Positions 23,398 through 35,819 of a stretch of 64,000 bases of DNA are shown here, piece by piece. Every line of letters starts with the position of its first letter. Within the stretch, counting starts at the first letter, position 1. The position numbers and the translations under genes were made by a program. This DNA is from Paratinospora sagittata. Lineage: Eukaryota > Streptophyta > Magnoliopsida > Ranunculales > Menispermaceae. Below the pieces are notes generated by a model. It was not told where the DNA came from and ran no database searches. It saw nothing but the letters and a program-made list of their open reading frames with translations. Location of the stretch: the NCBI GenBank assembly GCA_035771175.1, contig CM069604.1, forward strand, positions 20,275,115 to 20,339,114. Direction: 5' to 3'.

Positions 23398-24407
23398 TAA
23401 GGAATAGAAAAATCGAGCAAGCAGAAGTGTCAACATTTTTCTCGTTAGAAATATCAGATTTTAGTCTAAGACGTGGATCGCGTGTGCTATTGGGTTGTGT
23501 ATCATGTTCTCTATTGACAGATAGCAGGCTATAGCAGGTCGATATACACAAATCCGCGAACTCGTGTTTTTTAGACATTTCGATAGCGTGTTATCAAGGC
23601 CTATAGCGCTATTGCCCATTTTACTAAAAATGAAAAGAACACGCCCACAGCTTTATAGCGAGTTATCAAAGGGGATAACGCGCTATAGAAAATTTTCCAG
23701 AAAAACAAATGTTTTATTATAGAACCCTATCAGCGTGCTATCAACACCGATAGTGCACTAGTGCCTTCTGAAAAGTTTTGGCAAATTGCTGGATAGCCTT
23801 ATTTTTTAAAAACTAAAGAATCATTCCATTAACTCAAAAGATATTGATATAAAATTAAAAACTTTTAAATAATTTTGAAAATTATTGAAATTATGATTAA
23901 AACCTTTCGAAAAACATCTTTTCAAAATGGAATACTATATTGAAGTGATTTTGAAGACTTTGCAATTTTCAGAGTTTTAGTGCTGAGATTAATCGAGAAG
24001 TTACCCTACACCCCAATGCTAAAACTAATGCATTAGACATGAGATATGTCTTCAATCTTCGAGGTTGATCTTTGCAGACTTCGAAATGAGGTTTCTGCAA
24101 AACAGTTTGCAATTTTGATTCGTTTTGAAGTTTGTTCGGGCAAATGCAAGAATCACGACTTTCTTCTATTTAAACAATCTTTGGAAAGCTCAGTCTAACT
24201 TGCAAAAATCGTGTGTGTTGCATCTTTGAAAATCAGAGAATGAGGGTTTAAAAAATTAGCAGTTGCAGGTTAAAGAGCAAGAGAATACATAATGATTTGA
24301 ATTCAAAACGTTGTTTAATCTAATGTTGTTTTGGGCGTGCGAGACAATGGGAATCACCAAGGTATTAGTAGAGAATATTTCAAATAAGATAACCTGACAA
24401 AACTCTG
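23398..24407 (+). repeat. Monomer 24, B/C/D-like
   Basis: 1,010 bp. It shares AATCCGCGAACTC with types B-D, lying outside the 4,050-bp block. It lacks two bases in CCTATAGCGCTATTG. Confidence 0.88.
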
Positions 24408-25418
24408 TTAAGAATAGAAAAATCGAGCAAGCAGAAGTGTCAACATTTTTCTCGTTAGAAATATCAGATTGTAGTCTAAAACATGGATCGCACGCTATTG
24501 GGTTGTGTATCATGTTCTATATTTACAGATAGCAGGCTATAGCAGGTCGATATACACAAACCGAAGAGCTCGAGCTTTTTAGACTTTCCGTTAGCGTGTT
24601 ATCAAGGCCTGTAGCGAGCCATTGCTCATTTTACTAAATATGGAAAGATCAAGAGAACGACTTTATAGCGAGTTATCAAAGGGGGTAACGCTCTATAGAC
24701 AATTTTCCAGAAGAACAAATGTTTTATTATAGAACCCTATCAGCGTGCTATCAACACCGATAGTGCGCTAGTGCCTTCTGGAAAGTTTTGGCAAATTGCT
24801 GGATAGCCTTATTTTTGAAAAACTAAAGAATCATTCCATTAACTCAAAACATATTGATATAAAATTAAAAACTTTTAAATAATTTTGAAACTTATTGAAA
24901 TTATGATTAAAACCTTTCGAAAACATCTTTTCAAAATGGAATACTAAATCGAAGTGATTTTGAAGACTTTGCTATTTTCAGAGTTTTAGTGCTGAGATTG
25001 ATCGAGAAGTTACCCTACACCCCAAAGCTAAAACTAATTCATTAGACATGAGATATGCCGTCAATCTTCGAGGTTGATCTTTGTAGACTTCGAAATGAGG
25101 TTAACTGCAAGACAGTTTGCAATTTTGATTCGTTTCGAAGTTTGTTTGGGCAAATGCAAGAATCACGACTTTCTTCTATTTAAACAATCTTTGGAAAGCT
25201 CAGTCTAACTTGCAAAAATGGTGTGCGTTCTATCTTTGAAAATCAGAGAATGAGGGTTTTATAAAATTAGCAGTTGCAGGTTAAAGAGCAAGAGAGTACA
25301 TAATGATTTGAATTCAAAACGTTGTTTGATCTAAAGTTGTTTTGGGCGTGCGAGACAATGGGAATCATCAAGGTATTAGTAGAGAATATTTCAATTAAGA
25401 TAACCTGGCAAAACTGTG
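24408..25418 (+). repeat. Monomer 25, type F
   Basis: 1,011 bp. The start is altered to TTAAGAATAG. First of the F pair. Confidence 0.88.
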
Positions 25419-26300
25419 TAAGGAATAGAAAAATCGAGCAAGCAGAAGTGTCAACATTTTTCTCGTTAGAAATATCAGATTGTAGTCTAAAACATGGATC
25501 GCACGCTATTGGGTTGTGTATCATGTTCTATATTGACAGATAGCAGGCTATAGCAGGTCGATATACACAAACCGAAGAGCTCGAGCTTTTTAGACTTTCC
25601 GTTAGCGTGTTATCACGGCCTGTAGCGAGCCATTGCTCATTTTACTAAATATGGAAAGATCAAGAGAACGACTTTATAGCGAGTTATCAAAGGGGGTAAC
25701 GCTCTATATACAATTTTCCAGAAGAACAAATGTTTTATTATAGAACCCTATCAGCGTGCTATCAACACCGATAGTGCGCTAGTGCCTTCTGGAAAGTTTT
25801 GGCAAATTGCTGGATAGCCTTATTTTTGAAAAACTAAAGAATCATTCCATTAACTCAAAACATATTGATATAAAATTAAAAACTTTTAAATAATTTTGAA
25901 ACTTATTGAAATTATGATTAAAACCTTTCGAAAACATCTTTTCAAAATGGAATACTAAATCGAAGTGATTTTGAAGACTTTGCTATTTTCAGAGTTTTAG
26001 TGCTGAGATTGATCGAGAAGTTACCCTACACCCCAAAGCTAAAACTAATTCATTAGACATGAGATATGCCGTAAATCTTCGAGGTTGATCTTTGTAGACT
26101 TCGAAATGAGGTTAACTGCAAGACAGTTTGCAATTTTGATTCGTTTCGAAGTTTGTTTGGGCAAATGCAAGAATCACGACTTTCTTCTATTTAAACAATC
26201 TTTGGAAAGCTCAGTCTAACTTGCAAAAATGGTGTGCGTTCTATCTTTGAAAATCAGAGAATGAGGTTTTTACAAAATTAGCAGTTGCAGGTTAAAGAGC
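24430..26300 (+). repeat. Near-identical pair of F-type monomers, period 1,011 bp
   Basis: Monomers at 24408 and 25419 share ACATGGATCGCACGC, CCGAAGAGCTCGAGC, CTAAATATGG and GGGGGTAACGCTCTAT. They differ at a handful of bases, such as TCAAGGCC against TCACGGCC and GCCGTCAATC against GCCGTAAATC. This is a tandem duplication with some later mutation. Confidence 0.8.
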
Positions 26301-26429
26301 AAGAGAGTACATAATGATTTGAATTCAAAACGTTGTTTGATCTAAAGTTGTTTTGGGCGTGCGAGACAATGGGAATCATCAAGGTATTAGTAGAGAATAT
26401 TTCAATTAAGATAACCTGGCAAAACTGTG
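25419..26429 (+). repeat. Monomer 26, type F
   Basis: 1,011 bp. Near-copy of monomer 25, with TATATACAATT and GTTTTTACAAAATT as private changes. Confidence 0.9.
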
Positions 26430-27437
26430 TAAGGAATAGAAAAATCGAGCAAGCAGAAGTGTCAACATTTTTCTCGTTAGAAATATCGGATTGTAGACTA
26501 AAACGTGGATCGCGTGTGCCATTGGGTTGTGGATCATGCTCTCTATTGACAGATAGCAGAATATAGCAGGTCGATATACACAAACCCGAGAACTCGTGTT
26601 TTTTAGACATTCCGATAGCGTGTTATCAAGGCCTATAGCGCGCTACTGCCCATTTTGCTAAAAATGAAAAGATCACGACAACGACTTTATAGCGAGTTAT
26701 CAAAGGGGATAACGCGCTATAGACAATTTTCCATAAAACCAAATGTTTTATTATAGAACACCATCAGCGTGCTATCAACACCGATAGTGCGCTAGTGCCT
26801 TCTGGAAAGTTTTGGCAAATTGCTGGATAGCCTTATTTTTGAAAAACTAAAAATCATTCCATTAACTCAAAAGATATTGATATAAAATTAAAAACTTTTA
26901 AAGAATTTTGGAACTTATTGAAATTATTATTAAAACCTTTCGAAAAACATCTTTTCAAAATGGAATACTATATCGAAGTGATTTCGAAGACTTTGCAAGT
27001 TTCAGAGTTTTAGTGCTGAGATTGATCGAGAAGTTACCCTACACCCCGTAGCTAAAACTAAAGCATTAAACGTGAGATAAGTCTTCAATCTTTGAGGTTG
27101 ATCTTTGCAGACTTCGAAATGAGGTTTCTGCAAGACAGTTTGCAATTTTGATTCGTTTCGAAGTTTGTTCGGGCAAATGCAAGAATCACGACTTTCTGCT
27201 ATTTAAACAATCTTTGGAAAGCTCAGTCTAACTTGCAAAAATCATGTGCGTTCTATCTTTGAAAATCCGAGAATGAGGGTTTTATAAAATTAGCAGTTGC
27301 AGGTTAAAGAGCAAGAGAGTACAAAATGATTTGAATTCAAAAGGTTGTTTGATCTAAAGTTGTTTTGGGCGTGCGAGACAATGGGAATCTGGTGTTAGTA
27401 GAGAATATTTCAATTAAGATAACCTGACAAAACTCTG
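26430..27437 (+). repeat. Monomer 27, type G
   Basis: 1,008 bp. First G unit; it has a one-base loss in ACTAAAAATCATTCC. Confidence 0.9.
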
Positions 27438-28446
27438 TAAGGAATAGAAAAATCGAGCAAGCAGAAGTGTCAACATTTTTCTCTTTAGAAATATCAGATT
27501 GTAGACTAAAACGTGGATCGCGTGTGCCATTGGGTTGTGGATCATGCTCTCTATTGACAGATAGCAGAATATAGCAGGTCGATATACACAAACCCGAGAA
27601 CTCGTGTTTTTTAGACATTCCGATAGCGTGTTATCAAGGCCTATAGCGCGCTACTGCCCATTTTGCTAAAAATGAAATGATCACGACAACGACTTTATAG
27701 CGAGTTATCAAAGGGGATAACGCGATATAGACAATTTTCCATAAAACCAAATGTTTTATTATAGAACACCATCAGCGTGCTATCAACACCGATAGTGCGC
27801 TAGTGCCTTCTGGAAAGTTTTGGCAAATTGCTGGATAGCCTTATTTTTGAAAAACTAAAGAATCATTCCATTAACTCAAAAGATATTGATATAAAATTAA
27901 AAACTTTTAAAGAATTTTGGAACTTATTGAAATTATGATGAAAACCTTTCGAAAAACATCTTTTCAAAATGGAATACTATATCGAAGTGATTTTGAAGAC
28001 TTTGCTATTTTCAGAGTTTTACTGCTGAGATTGATCGAGAAGTTACCCTACACCCCGAAGCTAAAACTAATGCATTAAACGTGAGATAAGTCTTCAATCT
28101 TTGAGGTTGATCTTTGCAGACTTCGAAATGAGGTTTCTGCAAGACAGTTTGCAATTTTGATTCGTTTCGAAGTTTGTTCGGGCAAATGCAAGAATCACGA
28201 CTTTCTGCTATTTAAACAATCTTTGGAAAGCTCAGTCTAACTTGCAAAAATCATGTGCGTTCTATCTTTGAAAATCCGAGAATGAGGGTTTTATAAAATT
28301 AGCAGTTGCAGGTTAAAGAGCAAGAGAGTACAAAATGATTTGAATTCAAAACGTTGTTTGATCTAAAGTTGTTTTGGGCGTGCGAGACAATGGGAATCTG
28401 GTGTTAGTAGAGAATATTTCAATTAAGATAACCTGATAAAACTCTG
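27438..28446 (+). repeat. Monomer 28, type G
   Basis: 1,009 bp. Private change: GCGATATAGAC near 27723. Confidence 0.9.
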
Positions 28447-29455
28447 TAAGGAATAGAAAAATCGAGCAAGCAGAAGTGTCAACATTTTTCTCTTTAGAAA
28501 TATCAGATTGTAGACTAAAACGTGGATCGCGTGTGCCATTGGGTTGTAGATCATGCTCTCTATTGACAGATAGCAGAATATAGCAGGTCGATATACACAA
28601 ACCCGAGAACTCGTGTTTTTTAGACATTCCGATAGCGTGTTATCAAGGCCTATAGCGCGCTACTGCCCATTTTGCTAAAAATGAAAAGATCACGACAACG
28701 ACTTTATAGCGAGTTATCAAAGGGGATAACGCGCTATAGACAATTTTCCATAAAACCAAATGTTTTATTATAGAACACCATCAGCGTGCTATCAACACCA
28801 ATAGTGCGCTAGTGCCTTCTGGAAAGTTTTGGCAAATTGCTGGATAGCCTTATTTTTGAAAAACTAAAGAATCATTCCATTAACTCAAAAGATATTGATA
28901 TAAAATTAAAAACTTTTAAAGAATTTTGGAACTTATTGAAATTATGATTAAAACCTTTCGAAAAACATCTTTTCAAAATGGAATACTATATCGAAGTGAT
29001 TTTGAAGACTTTGCTATTTTCAGAGTTTTACTGCTGAGATTGATCGAGAAGTTACCCTACACCCCGAAGCTAAAACTAATGCATTAAACGTGAGATAAGT
29101 CTTCAATCTTTGAGGTTGATCTTTGCAGACTTCGAAATGTGGTTTCTGCAAGACAGTTTGCAATTTTGATTCGTTTCGAAGTTTGTTCGGGCAAATGCAA
29201 GAATCACGACTTTCTGCTATTTAAACAATCTTTGGAAAGCTCAGTCTAACTTGCAAAAATCATGTGCGTTCTATCTTTGAAAATCCGAGAATGAGGGTTT
29301 TATAAAATTAGCAGTTGCAGGTTAAAGAGCAAGAGAGTACAAAATGATTTGAATTCAAAACGTTGTTTGATCTAAAGTTGTTTTGGGCGTGCGAGACAAT
29401 GGGAATCTGGTGTTAGTAGAGAATATTTCAATTAAGATAACCTGACAATACTCTG
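28447..29455 (+). repeat. Monomer 29, type G
   Basis: 1,009 bp. Private changes: TTGTAGATCATG and CACCAATAGTG. Confidence 0.9.
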
Positions 29456-30459
29456 TAAGGAATAGAAAAATCGAGCAAGCAGAAGTGTCAACATTTTTCT
29501 CTTTAGAAATATCAGATTGTAGACTAAAACGTGGATCGCGTGTGCCATTGGGTTGTGGATCATGCTCTCTATTGACAGATAGCAGAATATAGCAGGTCGA
29601 TATACACAAACCCGAGAACCCGTGTTTTTTAAACATTCCAATAGCGTGTTATCAAGGCGTATAGCGCGCTACTGCCCGTTTACTAAAAATGAAAAATCTC
29701 GACAACAGCTTTATAGCGAGTTATCAAATGGGATAACGCGCTATAGACAATTTTCCAGAAAAATAAATATTTTATTATAGAACCCTATCAGCGTGCTATC
29801 AACAACGATAGTGCGCTAGTGCCTTCTGGAAAGTTTTGGCGAATTCCTGGATAGCCTTATTTTTGAAAAACTAAAGAATTATTCCATTAACTCAAAAGAT
29901 ATTGATATAAAATTAAAAACTTTTAAATAATTTTGTAACTTATTAAAATTATCATTAAAACCTTTCGAAAAACATCTTTTCAAAATGGACTACTATATCG
30001 AAGTGATTTCGAAGACTTTGCAATTTTCAGAGTTTTAGTGCTGAGATTGATCAAGAAGTTACCCTACACCCCAATCCTAAAACTAATGCATTAGACATGA
30101 GATATGTCTTCAATCTTCGAGGTTGATATTTGCAGACTTCGAAATGAGGTTTCTGCAAGACAGTTTGTAATTTTGAATCGTTTCGAAGTTTGTTCGGGCA
30201 AACGCAAGAATCACGACTTTCTTCTATTTAAACAATATTTGGAAAGCTTAGTCTAACTTGCAAAAATCGTGTGTGTTCTATCTTTGAAAATCTGAGAATG
30301 AGGGTTTATAAAATTAGCAGTTGCAGGTTAAAGCGCAAGAGAGTACAGAATGATTGGAATTCAAAACGTTGTAAAGTCTAAAGTTCTTTTGGGCGTGCGA
30401 GACAATGGGAATCTGGTGTTAGTAGAGAATATTTCAATTAAGATAACCTGACAAAACTG
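29456..30459 (+). repeat. Monomer 30, type G head, ends at a deletion
   Basis: 1,004 bp. After about 29,635 it leaves the G group (CCCGTTTACTAAAAATG). It is joined to a remnant monomer at AACTG. Confidence 0.88.
30455..30459 (+). other. Deletion junction at a 5-bp match, about 700 bp lost
   Basis: ACAAAACTG (monomer end) runs straight into CAAGACAGTTTGC (normally about 700 bp further into a monomer). AACTG is present at both parental sites (AAAACTGTGTAAGG and TTAACTGCAAGACAG), so the join lies in a 5-bp microhomology. Confidence 0.85.
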
Positions 30460-30769
30460 CAAGACAGTTTGCAATTTGATTTGTTTCGAAGTTTGTTTGG
30501 GCAAAAGCAAAAATCACGACTTTCTTCTATTTAAACAATCTTTGGAAAGCTCAGTCTAACTTGCAAAAATCGTGTGCGTTCTATTTATGAAAATCAGAGA
30601 ATGAGGGTTTTATAAAATTATCAATTGCAGGTTAAAGAGCAAGAGAGTACAGAATGATTTGAATTCAAAACGTTGTTTAATCTAAAGTTGTTTTGGGCGT
30701 GCGAGACAATGAGAATCATCAAGGTATTAGTAGAGAACATTTCAATTAAGATAACCTGGCAAAACTCTG
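30460..30769 (+). repeat. Monomer 31, 310-bp remnant
   Basis: Only the last third of a monomer remains. The head, all three dyad subrepeats and the ATTAAAACC segment are gone. Confidence 0.9.
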
Positions 30770-31782
30770 TAAGGAATAGAAAAATCGAGCAAGCAGAAGT
30801 GTCAATATTTTTCTCCTTAGAAATATAATATTTTAGTCTAAGACGTGGATCGCGTGTGCCATTGGGTTGTGTATCATGTTCTCTATTGACAGATAGCAGG
30901 CTATAGTAGGTTGATATACACAAACCCGAGAACTCGTGTTTTTCAGACTTTCCGATAGCGTGTTATCAAGGCCTATAGCGCGCTACTGCCCATTTTACTA
31001 AAAATGAAAAGATCACGACAACAGCTTTGTAGCGAGTTATCAAAGGGGATAACGCGCTATAGACAATTTTCTAAAAAAACAAATGTTTTATTATAGAACC
31101 CTATTAGCATGCTATCAACACCGATAGTGCGCTAGTGCCTTCTGGAAAGTTTTGGCAAATTACTGGATAGCCTTATTTTTAAAAAACTAAAGAATCATTC
31201 CATTAACTCAAAAGATATTGATATAAAATTCAAAACTTTTAAATAATTTTGGAACTTATTGAAATTATGATTAAAAACTTTCGAAAAACATCTTTTCAAA
31301 ATGGAATACTATATCGAAGTGATTTCGAAGACTTTTCAATTTTCAGAGTTTTAGTGCTGAGATTGATCGAGAAGTTACCCTACACCCCGAAGCTAAAACT
31401 AATGCATTAGACATGAGATAAGTCTTCAATCTTTGAGGTTGATCTTTGCAGACTTCGAAATGAGGTTTCTGCAAGACAGTTTGCAATTTTTATTCGTTTC
31501 GAAGTTTGTTCGGGCAAATGCAATAATCACGACTTTCTTCTATTTAAACAATCTTTGGAACGCTCAGTCTAACTTTCACAAATCGTGTGCGTTCTACCTT
31601 TGAAAATCAGAGAATGAGGTTTTTATAAAATTAGCAGTTGCAGGTTAAAGAGCAAGAGAGTACACAATAATTTGAATTCAAAACGTTGTTTAATCTAAAG
31701 TTGTTTCGGGCGTGCGAGACAATGGGAATCATCAAGGTGTTAGTAGAGAATATTTCAATTAAGATAACCTGGCAAAACTGTG
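30770..31782 (+). repeat. Monomer 32
   Basis: 1,013 bp. It has the dyad AGCATGCTATC typical of the right family. Its second half (GCAATTTTTATTCG) resembles the left-family tract later found in Z'. Confidence 0.9.
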
Positions 31783-32790
31783 TAAGGATTAGAAAAATCG
31801 AGCAAGCAGAAGTGTCAACATTTTTCTCGTTAGAGATATTAGATTTTAGTCTAAGACGTGGATTGCGCGTGCTATTGGGTTGTGTATCATGTTCTCTATT
31901 GACAAATAGCAGGCTATAGCATGTCGATATACACAAACCCGAAAGCTCGAGTTTTTTAGATTGTCCGATACGTGCTATCAAGGCCTATAGTGCGCTATTG
32001 CCCATTTTACTAAAAATGGAAAGATCACGACAACAGCTTTATAACGAGTTATCAAAGGGGATAACGCGCTATAGACAATTTTCCAGAAAAACAAATGTTT
32101 TATTATAAAACCTTATCAGCGTGCTATCAACACCGATAGCGCGCTAGTGCCTTCTGGAAAGATTTGGCAAATTCCTGGATAGCCTTATTTTTAAAAAACT
32201 AAAGAATCATTCCATTAACTCAAAACATATTGATATAAAATTAAAAACTTTTAAATAATTTTGAAAATTATTGAAATTATGATTAAAACCTTTCGAAAAA
32301 CATCTTTTCAAAATGGAATACTATATCGAAGTGATTTCGAAGACTTTGCAATTTTCAGAGTTTTAGTGCTGAGATTGATCGAGAAGTTACCCTACACCCC
32401 AATGCTAAAACAAATGCATTAGACATGAGATATGTCTTCAATCTTCGAGGTTGATCTTTGCAGACTTCGAAATGAGGTTTCTGCAAGACAATTTTGCAAT
32501 TTTGATTCGTTTCGAAGTTTGTTCGGGCAAATGCAAGAATCACGACTTTCTTCTATTTAAACAATCTTTGGAAAGCTTAGTCTAACTTGCAAAAATCGTG
32601 TGTGTTCTATCTTTGAAAATCTGAGAATGAGGGTTTATAAAATTCGCAGTTGCAGGTTAAAACGCAAGAGAGTACAGAATGATTGGAATTCAAAACGTTG
32701 TTTAGTCTAAAGTTGTTTTGGGCGTGCGAGACAATGGGAATCTGGTGTTAGTAGAGATTATTTCAATTAAGATAACCTGACAAAACTATG
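31783..32790 (+). repeat. Monomer 33, type E
   Basis: 1,008 bp. The first dyad has lost a base (CCGATACGTGCTATC). The head has TAAGGATTAG. Confidence 0.9.
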
Positions 32791-33802
32791 TAAAGAATAG
32801 AAAAATCGAGCAAGCAGAAGTGTCAACATTTTTCTTGTTAGAAATATCAGATTGTAGTCTAAAACGTGGATCGCGCGCTATTGGGTTGTGTATCATGTTC
32901 TCTATTGAAAGATAGCAGGTTATAGCAGGTCGATATACACAAACCCTAGAGCTCGAGTTTTTTTGACTTTCCGACAGCGTGTTATCAAGGCCTATAGCGA
33001 GCTATTGCTCATTTTACTAAAAATGGAAAGATCACGAGAACAGCTTTATAGCGAGTTATCAAAGGGGATAACGCGCTATAGACAATTTTCCAGAAAAACA
33101 AATGTTTTATTATATAACCCTATCAGCGTGCTAAAAACATAGATAGTGCGCTAGTGCCTTTTTGAAAGTTTTGGCAAATTGCTGGATAGCCTTATTTTTG
33201 AAAAACTAAAGAATCATTCCATTAACTCAAAACATATTGATATAAAATTAAAAACTTTTAAATAATTATGAAACTTATTGAAATTATGATGAAAACCTTT
33301 CGAAAAACATCTTTTCAGAATGACATACTATATCGAATTGATTTTGAAGACTTTTCTATTTTCAGAGTTTTAGTGCTGAGATTGATCGAGAAGTTACCCT
33401 ACACCCCAAAGCTAAAACTAATGCGTTAGACATGAGTTATGCCGTCAATCTTCGAGGTTGATCTTTGTAGACTTCGAAATGAGGTTAACTGCAAGACAGT
33501 TTGCAATTTTGATTTGTTTCGAAGTTTGTTTGGGCAAATGCAAGAATCACAACTTTCTTCTATTTAAACAATCTTTGGAAAGCTCAGTCTAACTTGCAAA
33601 AATCGTGTGCGTTCTATCTTTGAAAATCAGAGAATGAGGGTTTTATAAAATTAGCAGTTGTAGGTTAAAGAGCAAGAGAGTACACAATGATTTGAATTCA
33701 AAACGTTGTTTAATCTAAAGTTGTTTTGGGCGTGCGATACAATGGGAATCATCAAGGTGTTAGTAGAGAATATTTCAATTAAGATAACCTGGTAAAACTG
33801 TG
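32791..33802 (+). repeat. Monomer 34, type F-like
   Basis: 1,012 bp. It starts TAAAGAATAG. The third dyad is damaged (GTGCTAAAAACATAGATAG). Confidence 0.9.
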
Positions 33803-34811
33803 TAAGGAATAGAAAAATCGAGCAAGCAGAAGTGTCAACATTTTTCTCGTTAGAAATATCAAATTTTAGTCTAAGACGTGGATCGCGTGTGCTATTGGGT
33901 TGTGTATCATGTTCTCTATTGGCAAATAGCAGGCTATAGCATGTCGATATACACAAACCCGAAAACTCGAGTTTTTTAGACTTTCCGATAGCGTGCTATC
34001 AAGGCCTATAGTGCGCTATTGCCCATTTTACTAACAATGGAAAGATCACGACAACAACTTTATAATAAGTTATCAAAGGGAATAACGCGCTATAGACAAT
34101 TTTCCAGAAAAACAAATGTTTTATTATAAAACCCTATCAGCGTGCTATCAACACCGATAGTGCGCTAGTGCCTTCTGGAAAGTTTTGGCAAATTGCTGGA
34201 TAGACTTATTTTTGAAAAACTAAAAAATCATTCCATTAACTCAAAACATTTTGATATAAAATTAAAAACTTTTAAATAATTTTGAAAATTATTGAAATTA
34301 TGATTAAAACATTTCGAAAAACATTTTTCAAAATGGAATACTATATCGAAGTGATTTCGAAGACTTTGCAATTTTCAGAGTTTTAGTGCTGAGATTGATC
34401 GAGAAGTTACCCTACACACCAAAGCTAAAACTAATGCATTAGACATGAGATATGTCTTCAATCTTCGAGGTTGATCTTTGTAGACTTCGAAAGGAGGTTA
34501 TCTGCACGACAGTTTGCAATTTTTATTCGTTTCGAAGTTTGTTTGAGCAAATGCAAGAATCACGACTTTCTTCTATTTAAACACACTTCGGAAAGCTCAG
34601 TCTAACTTGCAAAAATCATGTGTGTTCTTTCTTTGAAAATTAGAGAATGAGGGTTTTATAAAATTAGCAGTCGCAGGTTAAAGAGCAAGAGAGTACGGAA
34701 TGATTTGAATTTAAAACGTTGTTTAATCTAAAGTTGTTTTGGGCGTGCGAGACAATGAGAATCTGGTGTTGGTAGAGAATATTTCAATTAAGATAACCTG
34801 ACAAAATTGTG
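33803..34811 (+). repeat. Monomer 35, type E head, right-family tail
   Basis: 1,009 bp. Left-family through GATATAAAATT (about 34,255), right-family by GAAAGGAGGTTATCTGCACG (about 34,490). It contains the family boundary. Confidence 0.88.
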
Positions 34812-35819
34812 TAAGGAATAGAAAAATCGAGCAAGCAGAAGTGTCAACATTTTTCTCGTTAGAAATATTAGATTTTAGTCTAAGACTTGGATCGCATGCT
34901 ATTGGGTTGTTTATCATGTTCTCTATTGATAGATAGCAGGCTATAGTAGGTCGATATACACAAACCCGAGAACTCCCATTTTTTCAGACTTTCTGATAGC
35001 GTGTTATCAAGGCCTATAGCGCTCTATTACCCATTTTACTAAAAATAGAAAGATCACGACAACAGCTTTATCGCAAGTTATCAAAGGGGATACCGCGCTA
35101 TAGATAATTTTCCAGAAAAACTAATGTTTTATTATAGAACCCTATCAGCATGCTATCAACACTGATAGTGCGCTAGTGCCTTCTGGAAAAGTTTTGGCAA
35201 ATTGGTGGATAGTCTTATTTTTGAAAAACTAAAGACTCGTTCCATTAACTCAAAACATATTGATATAAGATTAAAAACTTTAAAAAAATTCAAAACTATT
35301 GAAATTATGATTAAAACCTTTCGAAAAACATCTTTTCAAATTGAAATACTATAACGAAGTGATTTTTAAGACTTTGCTATTTTTAGAGTTTTAGTGCTGA
35401 GATTGATCGAGAAGTTACCCTACACCCCAAAGTTAAACCTAATGCATTAGACATGAGATATGTCTTCAATCTTCGAGGTTGATCTTTGTAGACTTCGAAA
35501 GGAGGTTATCTGCACGACAGTTTGCAATTTTGATTCATTTTGAAGTTTGTTTGGGCAAATGCAAGAATCACGACTTTTTTCTATTTAAACACTCCTCGGA
35601 AAGCTCAGTCTAACTTGCAAAAATCGTGTGTGTTCTATCTTTGAAAATCAGAGAATGAGGGTTTTATAAAATTAGCAGTTGCAGGTTAAAGAGCAAGAGA
35701 GTACAGAATGATTTTAATTTAAAACGTCGTTTAATCTAAAGTTGTTTTGGGCGTGCGAGACAATGAGAATCTGGTGTTGGTAGAGAATATTTCAATTAAG
35801 ATAACCTGACAAAACTGTG
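34812..35819 (+). repeat. Monomer 36, type X
   Basis: 1,008 bp. X marks: TTGTTTATCATG and GAACTCCCATTTTTT. First fully right-family unit. Confidence 0.9.

Larger units (their letters stand above)
26480..29635 (+). repeat. Four related G-type monomer heads, period 1,008-1,009 bp
   Basis: The heads of the monomers at 26430, 27438, 28447 and 29456 share AGCAGAATATAGC and GGATCATGCTC (GTAGATC in the third). The first three also share TTTTGCTAAAAATG, CCATAAAACCAAATG and GAACACCATCAGCG. The fourth leaves the group after about 29635. A local amplification reached four heads but only three complete units. Confidence 0.82.
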
